Positions 32,617 to 40,691 of a stretch of 64,000 bases of DNA are shown piece by piece. A model generated the notes under the pieces. The model was given only the letters and a program-made list of their open reading frames with translations. It was not told the origin of the DNA and did not search any database. Source of the DNA: an uncultured Bacteroidota bacterium (GTDB taxonomy: Bacteria; Bacteroidota; Bacteroidia; Bacteroidales; P3); the NCBI GenBank assembly GCA_902762805.1, contig CACWPQ010000002.1:100088-164087 (forward strand), read 5' to 3'. Within the stretch, counting starts at the first letter, position 1; each line of letters begins with the position of its first letter. The position numbers were made by a program, and so were the translations under genes.

Positions 32617-34150
32617 GATAGCCCCTGATATCACCCGCGCCATCGGCCTCGAGGCCGACCGCCTCGGCATCGACGCCTACATCGTGGGCGGCGTTGTGCG
32701 CGACTACTTCCTCCAGCGCCCCTGCACCGACATCGATATCGTTTGCGTGAACAGTGGTCAGTGGTCAGTGGTCAGTGGTCAGTTGGCTGACGCGGAAAAA
32801 AATTCACTGAACACTGAACTCTGCTCACTGAACACTGCCCCCCCGCCCACTATAGGCATCGAGCTGGCCCACGCAGCCTCGCGCGCCCTCGGAGGCAGCA
32901 AGGTGGCGGTATTCAAGAACTTCGGCACCGCCAGCTTCGTCCGCAATGGACTCGAACTGGAGTTCGTCGGCGCCCGCCGCGAGAGCTACAGCCGCGACAG
33001 CCGCAAACCCATCGTCGAAAACGGCACCCTCGAGGACGACCAGCGGCGGCGCGACTTCACCGTCAACGCCCTGGCCGTCTGCATCAACGCCGACCGCTAC
33101 GGCGAACTCGTCGACCCCTTCGGCGGCATCCGCGACCTCGACGCCGGCATCCTCCGCACCCCGCTCGACCCCGACATCACCTTCTCCGACGACCCCCTCC
33201 GCATGATGCGCGCCGTCCGCTTCGCCTCCCAACTGGGCTTCCGCATCGCCGACGACACCTTCGAAGCCATCGCCCGCAACGCCCACCGCCTCGAAATCGT
33301 CAGCGCCGAGCGCATCACCGCCGAGCTCAACAAAATCATGCTCTCCCCCACCCCATCGCTGGGGCTGAAGCTGATGCACAAATGCGGCCTCATGGCCTTG
33401 GTGCTGCCCGAAATCGAAGCCCTGGCCGGCGTCGAGACCGTCGACGGCCGCGGCCACAAGGACATCTTCTACCACACCATGCAGGTGCTCGACAATGTAA
33501 GCCCACTGAACACTGAACACTGCTCACTGAACACTGATAAAGTCCTCTGGCTCCGCTGGGCCGCCCTGCTCCACGACATCGGCAAGCCCGGCGTCAAACG
33601 CTACGACGCCAAGCAGGGCTGGACCTTCCACGGCCACGAGGCCCGCGGCGCCCGCATGGTCAGGAAAATCTTCCGCCGCCTGCGCCTCCCCATGGGACCC
33701 GAGATGAAATATGTCGAGAAGCTGGTTATGCTCCACATGCGCCCCATCGTGCTCAGCGAGGACGAGGTAACCGACAGCGCCGTCCGCCGCCTCCTCTTCG
33801 AGGCCGGCGACGACATCGACGACCTCATGCGCCTCTGCAACGCCGACATCACCAGCAAGAACCCCGACAAGGTGCGCCGCCACCGCGCCAACTTCGAGCT
33901 GGTGAAGCGCAAGCTGGTCGAGCTCGAGGAGCGCGACCGCATACGCAACTTCCAGCCGCCCGTCTCCGGCCAGGACATCATGGAGACCTTCGGCATCGGC
34001 CCCTGCCGCGAAATAGGCACCATCAAGGACGCCATCAAGGACGCCATCCTCGACGGCCAGATCCCCAACGACCGCGACGCCGCCTGGCAGATGATGCTCC
34101 GCCTGGCCAAAGACCTCGGCCTGGAGCCCGCATCGACCGACAAACGCTGA
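32606..34150 (+). CDS. cca: CCA tRNA nucleotidyltransferase/poly(A) polymerase family, HD type, with repeat insertions
   Basis: 514 residues. Class II nucleotidyltransferase that builds or repairs tRNA 3'-CCA. IVGGVVRDYFL, catalytic DIDIV (Asp pair), RRDFTVNALAV and DDPLRMMRAVRFASQLGF are all present, followed by an HD domain (LLHDIGKP; HGHEARGARM). Directly after DIDIVCV about 31 residues (SGQWSVVSGQLADAE; SLNTELCSLNTA) come from a GTGGTCA/ACTGAAC element; a second insert SPLNTEHCSLNT (33500-33538) precedes the HD motif. The first insert splits the palm region of the active-site domain. Start MAIEIAP at 32606. Confidence 0.92.
   Translation: MAIEIAPDITRAIGLEADRLGIDAYIVGGVVRDYFLQRPCTDIDIVCVNSGQWSVVSGQLADAEKNSLNTELCSLNTAPPPTIGIELAHAASRALGGSKVAVFKNFGTASFVRNGLELEFVGARRESYSRDSRKPIVENGTLEDDQRRRDFTVNALAVCINADRYGELVDPFGGIRDLDAGILRTPLDPDITFSDDPLRMMRAVRFASQLGFRIADDTFEAIARNAHRLEIVSAERITAELNKIMLSPTPSLGLKLMHKCGLMALVLPEIEALAGVETVDGRGHKDIFYHTMQVLDNVSPLNTEHCSLNTDKVLWLRWAALLHDIGKPGVKRYDAKQGWTFHGHEARGARMVRKIFRRLRLPMGPEMKYVEKLVMLHMRPIVLSEDEVTDSAVRRLLFEAGDDIDDLMRLCNADITSKNPDKVRRHRANFELVKRKLVELEERDRIRNFQPPVSGQDIMETFGIGPCREIGTIKDAIKDAILDGQIPNDRDAAWQMMLRLAKDLGLEPASTDKR
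32749..32854 (+). repeat. GTGGTCA/ACTGAAC composite element inside cca
   Basis: Five GTGGTCA units, core AGTTGGCTGACGCGGAAAAA, then ACTGAAC units (CACTGAACACTGAACTCTGC and following) and a C-rich end. Left and right arms are still partly complementary, although the right arm uses the sister heptamer. Confidence 0.88.
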
Positions 34151-34246
34151 AAGCCCGTCCCGCGCGAGAGACAATATTTTATAGGTTTCGCGCGCGTTTT
34201 TTTTCAGCCCGGTAGCAGATATTTCCCCGTATTTCAGATTTTTTTG

Positions 34247-34254
34247 TATCTTTG
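34247..34254 (+). promoter_or_regulatory. -7 box of the fimbrillin-like lipoprotein gene
   Basis: TATCTTTG followed by CAA. The transcript would start near 34261, 26 nt before an ATG at 34287 that lies upstream of a poly-C tract. Confidence 0.6.
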
Positions 34255-34307
34255 CAACGCATTTATTAATCAAATTAATTTATAAAATGTTCAAAATCAA
34301 TCACTTA

Positions 34308-34316
34308 CCCCCCCCC
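34308..34316. repeat. 9-nt poly-C tract in the lipoprotein leader
   Basis: Nine C separate an upstream ATG (34287) from the in-frame ATG (34318). Deleting one C would join the two frames. Confidence 0.85.
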
Positions 34317-34317
34317 T

Positions 34318-36363
34318 ATGCGGAGTCTTCGCGCAGGGATCGTCGTGCTAGCCTGTAGCATGATGCTGGCCGCGTGCCAGAAAGAGGAGACAGGCACAGT
34401 GTCAATTTTCAATCTTGAGGCCGAGGACTTCCACGGCGGCGATGCCAAGATGGGTGTCTACCTCTCCGGCTCCGGCAGCAACAGCAAAGCCAACTTCACA
34501 TGGGAGGCCGGCGACGAGGTGCGTATCAACGGCGGCGTCTTCACGGTTAGCCGCGACAACGACCGCCCCGCCATCGCAGCCCCCGCGAACCGGCCCTTCA
34601 CCACGCCGGTGCGCGCCCTCTCGCCCGCCAGCCTCTACGGCGGCGCCCTCACCTCGGACCAGGTGCAGGTTACCCTGCCCGACACCTACCAGTGGTCCAC
34701 CTTCACCCAGCGCATCAACGGCCTGAACACGCAATGCCAGAAGCTGAACGCCCCCATGGCCTTCTACGGCGACGCCAGCACCCTCACCTCCACCAACGGG
34801 CAGCAGCGCATCGTCTTCAAGAACCTCTGCGGTGCCCTGGCGGTGAAAATCACCAACACCACCGGCCTGCCCCTCGACATGGAGGAAATCCAGGTAAGCA
34901 GCAACCGCTACAAACTCAGCGGCAACCTGTCGATCAACTTCACCAACCTGGAAGGTCTCCAGCCCGTGTCCTCCGGCCTCAACAGCGTTACCATGCGTTT
35001 CGACAACGAGGACCTCACCCTCCAAGCAAACGAGTCCAAAGTCGTGCTGATACCTGTGCTGCCCGTCGGCGATGACAACCGCTTCGCGATACAGGTGAAG
35101 TACCGCAACACCGGCTACAGCACCATGGACAACGAAAAGCACTGCTACACCTACAAGCGTACACAGCCCTCGGGCAGCAACGCGCTGGCCCGCAGCCAGT
35201 TCGGCTACGCCCCCATAAGCGCTGTTACCAGCACCGGCAGCGGATACACGCTCACCAAGGCCTACTTCTTCACGGACGCGGACTACTTCCTGATCAAAGA
35301 CATGTGGCAGCTGGGGAAACTCGGCCGCGTCGGCGATAGCTATCTCGGAGCAACCAAAATCAAGATTATCCGAGACATCAACATAACGCCAGGCACAATC
35401 GGTGCGCTGATGCCTATGTACTATATAACGGAGGTCGACGGCGGCGGGCACACCATCACCGGCGCTGCAATCGGTGTAAACACCGACGGCTATGCCGGCC
35501 TGCTGCGCAACCCGACCGACGCCGTCATCAAGGACCTGACGCTCCTCAACCCCCAAGTGCTTATCTACAGAAACACCTCGTATGCCGGGTGCCTGATTGC
35601 GAAGGCCGAAGGCACGACGACCATCAACAACTGCCACGTCGACAACCCGGATTTCAACAACGGTACGGTCAGCGGCTCCTACACTTCCGACCTGGCCATG
35701 GGCGGCCTCATCGGCCGCAGCAACGGCCCGCTGGAGATTATTGGCAGCACGGTAATCAACCTCAAGTTCTCCAACGCGAGCCTCTCCTCGCCCAACTACT
35801 TCCAGGTGAACTTCGGCGGCATGGTCGGCTACGCCACCCTCTCCAGCAGCGAGAATATCAATATACATGCGGTCAACCCCTATTGGAATCAGGTCGTAAT
35901 CGCCCACGAGAACACAGTGCCCCTGGTGGCAAATGGAGAGGTACGCTTCGGGGGGGTGATTGGTTTTGCGAACGGTGGCAGTCATGAATGGGACGTGGAT
36001 GTGGACGTATGTATTGGACGCTATAACCCCTATAATGTCGACGACCGAACTCCCTTTGTTGTGAAGAGCATGACATCCGATGTGTATGCAGGTCATGTTC
36101 TGGGAAAGGAAACGAATCCTCCTCAATATAAGAGAGACTTGTATGCACGAAGAGACACCGGTTCCGGCCGCAGATACGATAGCGATAGTTACCCTAGTTA
36201 CCTTGAGGTTCATAAACCCACAGGAAATACTGCCTATACCGGTAGAGAAACTGCTCCTCTCGGTTCTTGGATTGAGTATGGGCATATTGTAGGCAACAAC
36301 AACAGCTATTATAATAATAACACCTATGCCAGAGAGTTAAAGGTCAATGTGGTTAACAATTAA
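34318..36363 (+). CDS. Fimbrillin-like surface lipoprotein, possible phase-variable start
   Basis: 681 residues from 34318. Lipoprotein signal MRSLRAGIVVLACSMMLAAC (Cys20). The N-terminal half is fimbrillin/Mfa-like (FTWEAGDEVRINGG; PVRALSPASLYGG; NLCGALAVKITNTTGLPLDMEEIQVSS), and residues ~360-600 carry GLUG-like repeats (GYAGLLRNPTDAVIKDLTLLNP; AGCLIAKAEG; MGGLIGRSNGPLEIIGSTV; FGGMVGYATLS). Likely displayed on the cell surface as an adhesin. The ATG is directly preceded by poly-C, a poor context; the ATG at 34287 has a better A/T-rich context but is out of frame with nine C. Confidence 0.8.
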   Translation: MRSLRAGIVVLACSMMLAACQKEETGTVSIFNLEAEDFHGGDAKMGVYLSGSGSNSKANFTWEAGDEVRINGGVFTVSRDNDRPAIAAPANRPFTTPVRALSPASLYGGALTSDQVQVTLPDTYQWSTFTQRINGLNTQCQKLNAPMAFYGDASTLTSTNGQQRIVFKNLCGALAVKITNTTGLPLDMEEIQVSSNRYKLSGNLSINFTNLEGLQPVSSGLNSVTMRFDNEDLTLQANESKVVLIPVLPVGDDNRFAIQVKYRNTGYSTMDNEKHCYTYKRTQPSGSNALARSQFGYAPISAVTSTGSGYTLTKAYFFTDADYFLIKDMWQLGKLGRVGDSYLGATKIKIIRDINITPGTIGALMPMYYITEVDGGGHTITGAAIGVNTDGYAGLLRNPTDAVIKDLTLLNPQVLIYRNTSYAGCLIAKAEGTTTINNCHVDNPDFNNGTVSGSYTSDLAMGGLIGRSNGPLEIIGSTVINLKFSNASLSSPNYFQVNFGGMVGYATLSSSENINIHAVNPYWNQVVIAHENTVPLVANGEVRFGGVIGFANGGSHEWDVDVDVCIGRYNPYNVDDRTPFVVKSMTSDVYAGHVLGKETNPPQYKRDLYARRDTGSGRRYDSDSYPSYLEVHKPTGNTAYTGRETAPLGSWIEYGHIVGNNNSYYNNNTYARELKVNVVNN

Positions 36364-36375
36364 AAACATGCAGAG

Positions 36376-36582
36376 ATGAAAAACATAGAGAACAAGAAAT
36401 CATACCTTGCGCCGCAGCTGACGGCGGTGAGTTTCAAGAGCGAGCGCGGCTTCGCCGCCAGCCTAGAAAACAGCTTCAGCACCTTCAACTTATGGAGCCA
36501 GTCTTCCTCCGACCTGTCGGAGCAGATGGGCGTCCGCAGCGGCTGGGGCGACGGCGACGGCAACAGCTTCTGGGGCAACTAA
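36376..36582 (+). CDS. Small protein following the fimbrillin-like lipoprotein
   Basis: 68 residues, 12 nt after the lipoprotein stop and before a strong terminator. It begins MKNIENKKSYLAPQLTAVSF and contains SERGFAASLENSFSTF, a pattern I recall in small genes next to Bacteroidales surface-protein operons. No signal peptide or known domain; possibly a ribosomally made peptide precursor or assembly helper. Confidence 0.7.
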   Translation: MKNIENKKSYLAPQLTAVSFKSERGFAASLENSFSTFNLWSQSSSDLSEQMGVRSGWGDGDGNSFWGN

Positions 36583-36601
36583 CCCCCACAGCCCCGCACA
36601 C

Positions 36602-36636
36602 AAAGGGCGCCCCGCCAGGGGCGCCCTTTTCCTTTC
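36602..36636 (+). terminator. Rho-independent terminator
   Basis: Perfect 12-bp stem AAAGGGCGCCCC with its complement, GCCA loop, followed by TCCTTTCT. Ends the fimbrillin-like operon. Confidence 0.85.
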
Positions 36637-36660
36637 TCGTTTCCACCGGAATAAAAAAAC

Positions 36661-36693
36661 TTTTGGCCACGTCAGTATTATTTTGTATTTTTG
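36661..36693 (+). promoter_or_regulatory. Bacteroidota-type promoter of the crotonase gene
   Basis: TTTTG at 36661-36665, 20-bp spacer, TATTTTTG at 36686-36693. The expected start near 36700 gives a leader of about 19 nt. Confidence 0.8.
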
Positions 36694-36718
36694 CACCCTC
36701 AAAATAATTACAATAGCT

Positions 36719-37495
36719 ATGTACCAACACCTGAAAATAGAAGAACGCGGCGCGGTGGCCCTCCTGACCATCAGCGCCCCGAAGAGCCTCAATGCGCTCA
36801 ACAGCACGATACTGAACGAGATAGGCGACTACCTCGACCGTTTCGACAGCCGCAGGTTCCGCTGCCTGGTCATCACGGGCGACGGCGAGAAATCGTTCGT
36901 GGCGGGAGCCGACATCAGCGAGATGGCCGGCCTCGACGCGGTGCAGGGCGAAGCCTTCGGCAAGCGCGGCGCCGAGGTCTTCCGCCGTCTGGAGACCCTG
37001 CCGGTGCCCGTCATCGCGGCGGTGAACGGCTTCGCCCTCGGCGGCGGCTGCGAGCTGGCCATGGCCTGCGACATCCGCCTCTGCTCCGACAACGCCCGCT
37101 TCGGCCAGCCCGAGGTGGGGCTCGGCATCATCCCCGGCTTCAGCGGCACCGTGCGCCTGGCGCGCCTCATAGGCATGGGCATGGCCAAGCAGCTCATCTA
37201 CACCGGCCGCGCCGTCAAGGCCGACGAGGCCCTCCGCATCGGCCTCGTCAACGAGGTGGTGCCGCAGGCCGACCTGATGGGCCGCGCCATGGAGATCGCC
37301 GACAGCATCGCCGCCCAGGCGCCGCTGGCCGTCCAGGCCGCCAAGCGCTGCATCAACGACACCTTCGACCTGCCCGCCGACGAGGCCATCGCCTACGAGA
37401 ACCGCGCCTTCGGCCAGTGCTTCAGCACCGAGGACCAGAAAGCCGGCATGAAAGCCTTCCTCGAAAAAGGCAAATACGAATTCCAAGGCAAATGA
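36719..37495 (+). CDS. Enoyl-CoA hydratase/isomerase family protein (crotonase)
   Basis: 258 residues. Hydrates 2-enoyl-CoA to 3-hydroxyacyl-CoA. Oxyanion-hole segments FVAGADISEM and NGFALGGGCELAMACDIRL, with catalytic Glu expected in GGGCELA and in RFGQPEVGLGIIPGFSGT; both are present. With the dehydrogenase downstream it covers the crotonyl-CoA/3-hydroxybutyryl-CoA steps of butyrate-type metabolism or beta-oxidation. Start at 36719 follows the promoter directly. Confidence 0.93.
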   Translation: MYQHLKIEERGAVALLTISAPKSLNALNSTILNEIGDYLDRFDSRRFRCLVITGDGEKSFVAGADISEMAGLDAVQGEAFGKRGAEVFRRLETLPVPVIAAVNGFALGGGCELAMACDIRLCSDNARFGQPEVGLGIIPGFSGTVRLARLIGMGMAKQLIYTGRAVKADEALRIGLVNEVVPQADLMGRAMEIADSIAAQAPLAVQAAKRCINDTFDLPADEAIAYENRAFGQCFSTEDQKAGMKAFLEKGKYEFQGK

Positions 37496-37496
37496 A

Positions 37497-37618
37497 AACA
37501 GGAGTGAAAAGAAGTGAAAGGAAGTGAAAAGGAGTGAAAGGACAAATGCAGCCCGTTTCGCCGTCGTCCTTTCACTCCCCTTCACTCCTGCTCACTCCCC
37601 TTCACTCCCCAAAATAGA
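37497..37618. repeat. Inverted AGTGAAAAGG / CCTTTCACT arrays
   Basis: Left arm: four AGTGAAAGG-type units (37501-37542). Right arm: four CCTTTCACTCC-type units (37567-37612). Centre: CAAATGCAGCCCGTTTCGCC. The whole can fold into a long hairpin between crotonase and dehydrogenase genes and has the same plan as the GTGGTCA element. Confidence 0.85.
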
Positions 37619-37645
37619 AGTTCAATCAATCAAACACACAACAAC

Positions 37646-38482
37646 ATGAAAATCTGCATTATCGGAACCGGCACCATGGCCAAGGGTATAGTGAAAGCCT
37701 TTGCCGCACAGATGCCCGTCGTTATGAAAAGCCGCACCCAGGCCAGCCTCGACAAGGCCATGGCCAGCATTGAAAAGGGCTACGCCAAGCTCGTTGAGAA
37801 AGGCAAGATGAGCCAGGAGGCCGTCGACGCCCTGATGAAGAACATCACCACCACCACCGACTACGCCTCGTTCGCCGACGCCGACCTCGTCATCGAGGCC
37901 GCCGTCGAGGAGATGCAGCTCAAGAAGGACGTCTTCACCGAGTTGGACGGCATCTGCAAGCCCGAGACCATCTTCGCCACCAACAGCAGCTCGCTGTCCA
38001 TCACCGAGATAGCCGCCTGCACCAAGCGCCCCAGCCAGTTCATCGGCATGCACTTCTTCAACCCCGCCGACCGCATGGCGCTGGTCGAGGTCATCCGTGG
38101 CCAACTCACCTCGGATGCTGTGGTGAAGTGCGTCATCGACCTCAGCAAGCAAATCGGCAAGGAGCCCGTCGAGGTGAAGGAAGCCCCCGGCTTCGTGGTG
38201 AACCGCATCCTTATCCCCATGATCAACGAGGCCTGCGGCATCCTGGCCGACGGCATCGCCACCGCCGAGGACATCGACAAGTGCATGCAGCTCGGCGCCA
38301 ACCACCCCATGGGTCCGCTGGCATTGGCCGACCTCATCGGCAACGACGTCAACCTGGCCATCATGGAGGTGCTCTACAACGAGTTCGGCGACCCGAAGTA
38401 CCGTCCCCACCCCCTGCTGCGCAAGATGGTGCGCGCCGGCCTCCTCGGCCGCAAGACCGGCGAAGGCTTCTACAAATATTGA
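37646..38482 (+). CDS. hbd: 3-hydroxyacyl-CoA (3-hydroxybutyryl-CoA) dehydrogenase, probable NADP type
   Basis: 278 residues. Interconverts acetoacetyl-CoA and 3-hydroxybutyryl-CoA. Dimer/catalytic signatures are intact: [11 protein letters not shown], catalytic His in [43 protein letters not shown] and a [14 protein letters not shown] end. The cofactor site is unusual: the fingerprint is GTGTMA (GxGxxA) rather than GxGxxG, and strand beta-2 ends VVMKSRTQ where NAD enzymes carry an Asp. Both changes point to NADP(H). Same strand as the crotonase gene, separated by a repeat hairpin. Confidence 0.93.
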   Translation: MKICIIGTGTMAKGIVKAFAAQMPVVMKSRTQASLDKAMASIEKGYAKLVEKGKMSQEAVDALMKNITTTTDYASFADADLVIEAAVEEMQLKKDVFTELDGICKPETIFATNSSSLSITEIAACTKRPSQFIGMHFFNPADRMALVEVIRGQLTSDAVVKCVIDLSKQIGKEPVEVKEAPGFVVNRILIPMINEACGILADGIATAEDIDKCMQLGANHPMGPLALADLIGNDVNLAIMEVLYNEFGDPKYRPHPLLRKMVRAGLLGRKTGEGFYKY

Positions 38483-38498
38483 TGCCCCTCGCAAAGAC

Positions 38499-38535
38499 AG
38501 AAGAGCCCGACAGTTGCCTGCCGGGCTCTTCTTCC
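38499..38535. terminator. Bidirectional terminator
   Basis: AGAAGAGCCCG pairs with CGGGCTCTTCT around a short loop, followed by TCCTTT on the plus strand and preceded by an A-run. It lies between convergent genes. Confidence 0.75.
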
Positions 38536-38536
38536 T

Positions 38537-39046
38537 TTACCTCCCGCGCACCCAACGGTCCACGGCGGCGAGGTAGTCCTTGTAGTCCCGGTATTCGGAA
38601 GTGGCCTCGAGGCGTTGCCAGAGGTGGGGCGCATGGCAGCAGATGTCAATGCTGCGATGCATGAAACGGAGGAAACGGCGCACGTTGGTGTCCCAGCAGG
38701 GCACCTCCTCGGGGTCGAGCCACAGAATATCCTCGAAGTCGGGCAGGGCACGCTCGGCGGCCGCAAGCATGAAGTAGAGGGCACTCTTGCGGTCGCCATG
38801 CTTCCATGCGTCGTCGGAACAAGCCTCCAGGTCGCAGCAATCATAATGCAGCTCGGAGTATGCGCGGTAATTGCAGTACGGCTCTTCCTCGAAACAGTCG
38901 TCGTTCATGTCGACTTCCATCTCGTCCCTCAATTCGGGAGCCACATTGATGTACTCGCCGTTGCTCCAGGCTACCGGCTGCCTGCCAATACGGATTTGAT
39001 TGTCTTGTTGTACCATAGCTTTTTTTGTTGGTTTTTTGTCAAACAT
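38537..39046 (-). CDS. Protein of unknown function, acidic, Cys-rich middle
   Basis: 169 residues from MFDKKPTKKAMVQQDNQ; the inner ATG at 39016 is equally possible. A conserved-looking N-terminus (IRIGRQPVAWSNGEYINVAPELRDEM) is followed by a Cys/Asp-rich centre (NDDCFEEEPYCNY; YDCCDLEACSDDAW) and a helical end. No known domain recognised. A promoter lies at 39177-39205, giving a long leader that contains an inverted AGGGG/CCCCT repeat. Confidence 0.7.
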   Translation of the reverse strand: MFDKKPTKKAMVQQDNQIRIGRQPVAWSNGEYINVAPELRDEMEVDMNDDCFEEEPYCNYRAYSELHYDCCDLEACSDDAWKHGDRKSALYFMLAAAERALPDFEDILWLDPEEVPCWDTNVRRFLRFMHRSIDICCHAPHLWQRLEATSEYRDYKDYLAAVDRWVRGR

Positions 39047-39176
39047 CTCGCTGCGCAAAGGGGTGCAACATCCCCTGCAACGGGCGTTCCCAAGAGTGCC
39101 CTGCAAGGTCGTTTCGACTACAAAAAGCTTGGTTACTATCTACTTAACGCATAACACTCACGGCCATTAAGTGCTG

Positions 39177-39205
39177 CAAAGATATAGTTTTTTTCAGACA
39201 TGCAA
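39177..39205 (-). promoter_or_regulatory. Bacteroidota-type promoter (minus strand)
   Basis: On the minus strand TTG, 18-bp spacer, TATCTTTG. Would start transcription near 39170 toward the unknown gene at 38537-39046. Confidence 0.65.
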
Positions 39206-39230
39206 GAAAAAAATGTACTCTTCCATAATA

Positions 39231-40691
39231 TTATCTGTGCCAGAACCTGTGCAGGAAGAGGATTATAACGGTCATGCACTCCAGTCGCCCAAGGAGCATC
39301 AGCAGCGAGCAGACCCACAGAGCCGACGCCGTGAAGTGGGCATAGCACCCGAAGCCGCCCGAGGCCCCCAGCCCGGGACCATAGCCCGTCAGGCATCCCA
39401 CCGAGGCACCGATGGCTTCCGTAGCATTCACCCCACTGAGCATCAGCATCATAACACCGAACATTAGCGTAGCACCGAAGACCATAAATATGACCAATAC
39501 ATTATTGATAATATGCCCACTCACCGGCCTCCCATTCAATCGCACCGGGTCTACCGCATTGGGATGCAATCGTTTGCGCAGGATGCCACGGGCGTTGCGC
39601 CAAAGGATGAGCACACGCATCACCTTCAGTCCGCCCGATGTCGATCCTGCCATACCGCCACAGATGCCCAACATCAGCAGCAGAAATACCACCGGTGTCC
39701 ACCACTGCGTGTAGTCGCCCACCACCGAGCCCGTAGTGGTCAGCGCACTGAGTGTCTGCACCGTGCCAAGACGCAAGGCATCGCTCCAGCAGTAACCCGA
39801 ATGATAGTGCAACGCAAGCACCACGAATGCCGATGCCAAGGCGCAGATAATCAGGTAGAATGTCAGCTGGTCCACCTTGTGCCGTATCTGCCGCCAGCGC
39901 AGGGTGACGAGCATGAACAGCAGCGTGAAGTTGACGCCGCTGAGCAGCATTGCCCCCGCCAGCAGGTACTGCTGCGTGTGGGTCAGCGAAGCGATGCTGT
40001 CGCTGTTGACCGAAAAGCCGCCGGAGGAGATGTTGGTGAAGGTCAGGTTCACCGCGTCCCACATCTGCATCCCGCTCAGCATCAGCAGGATGATGAAGAC
40101 CACCGTCAGCGAGAGGTACACCGCCAGCGTGCGGCGCACGGTGACGGTGGTGCGCACCGAGGTCTTGCCCGTGTTGTCGGCGCCCGAGGCCTCGGCCGTG
40201 TAGAGCGAGTATTTGTTGATGCCCAGCCGCGGCGTCAGCGCCAGCACGAGCAGCACCACCCCGAAGCCGCCGAACCACTGCGTCATCGAGCGCCACAGCA
40301 GCACCGATGCCGGCAGGCTGGCCACATCGGCAAATACCGTCGCGCCGCAGGAGGTTACGCCCGACATTGCCTCGAACCACGCTGCCGTCAGGCTCCGCGT
40401 CGACCCCGTGGCCAGGAAGGGCAGTGTGGCGAAGGCCGACAGGGTCAGCCACAGCACCGTAACCAGCAGGTAGGACATGCGACGGTCTTTGATTTCCAAC
40501 TCATTACGGAAGGCATAATAGAGTCCACCACCCACTGACAAAGTGGCTGCCGAGCAGGCGACAATGTGCCACAGCGTGCCATCGGCAAAGTGGATAGCCG
40601 GCACCACACAAAGACCCATCAGTCCACCTTCGGCCATCAGTATCACGCCCAAGAAGCGCAGCAGTGCCTTCCAATCGCTAGCATTCCTCAT
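39231..40691 (-). CDS. trkH: Potassium uptake membrane protein TrkH, second copy
   Basis: 486 residues, about ten helices. Filter-loop regions of the four pore repeats can be followed: SGVTSCGATVFAD, TFTNISSGGFSVNSD, TLSALTTTGSVVGD and ASVGCLTGYGPGLG. The WRSMTQWFGGFGVVLLVLAL segment is typical of TrkH. The start MRNASDWKALL overlaps the preceding trkH by 4 nt. Apparent upstream extension of the frame to 41912 is a shadow of the other trkH. Confidence 0.9.
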   Translation of the reverse strand: MRNASDWKALLRFLGVILMAEGGLMGLCVVPAIHFADGTLWHIVACSAATLSVGGGLYYAFRNELEIKDRRMSYLLVTVLWLTLSAFATLPFLATGSTRSLTAAWFEAMSGVTSCGATVFADVASLPASVLLWRSMTQWFGGFGVVLLVLALTPRLGINKYSLYTAEASGADNTGKTSVRTTVTVRRTLAVYLSLTVVFIILLMLSGMQMWDAVNLTFTNISSGGFSVNSDSIASLTHTQQYLLAGAMLLSGVNFTLLFMLVTLRWRQIRHKVDQLTFYLIICALASAFVVLALHYHSGYCWSDALRLGTVQTLSALTTTGSVVGDYTQWWTPVVFLLLMLGICGGMAGSTSGGLKVMRVLILWRNARGILRKRLHPNAVDPVRLNGRPVSGHIINNVLVIFMVFGATLMFGVMMLMLSGVNATEAIGASVGCLTGYGPGLGASGGFGCYAHFTASALWVCSLLMLLGRLECMTVIILFLHRFWHR

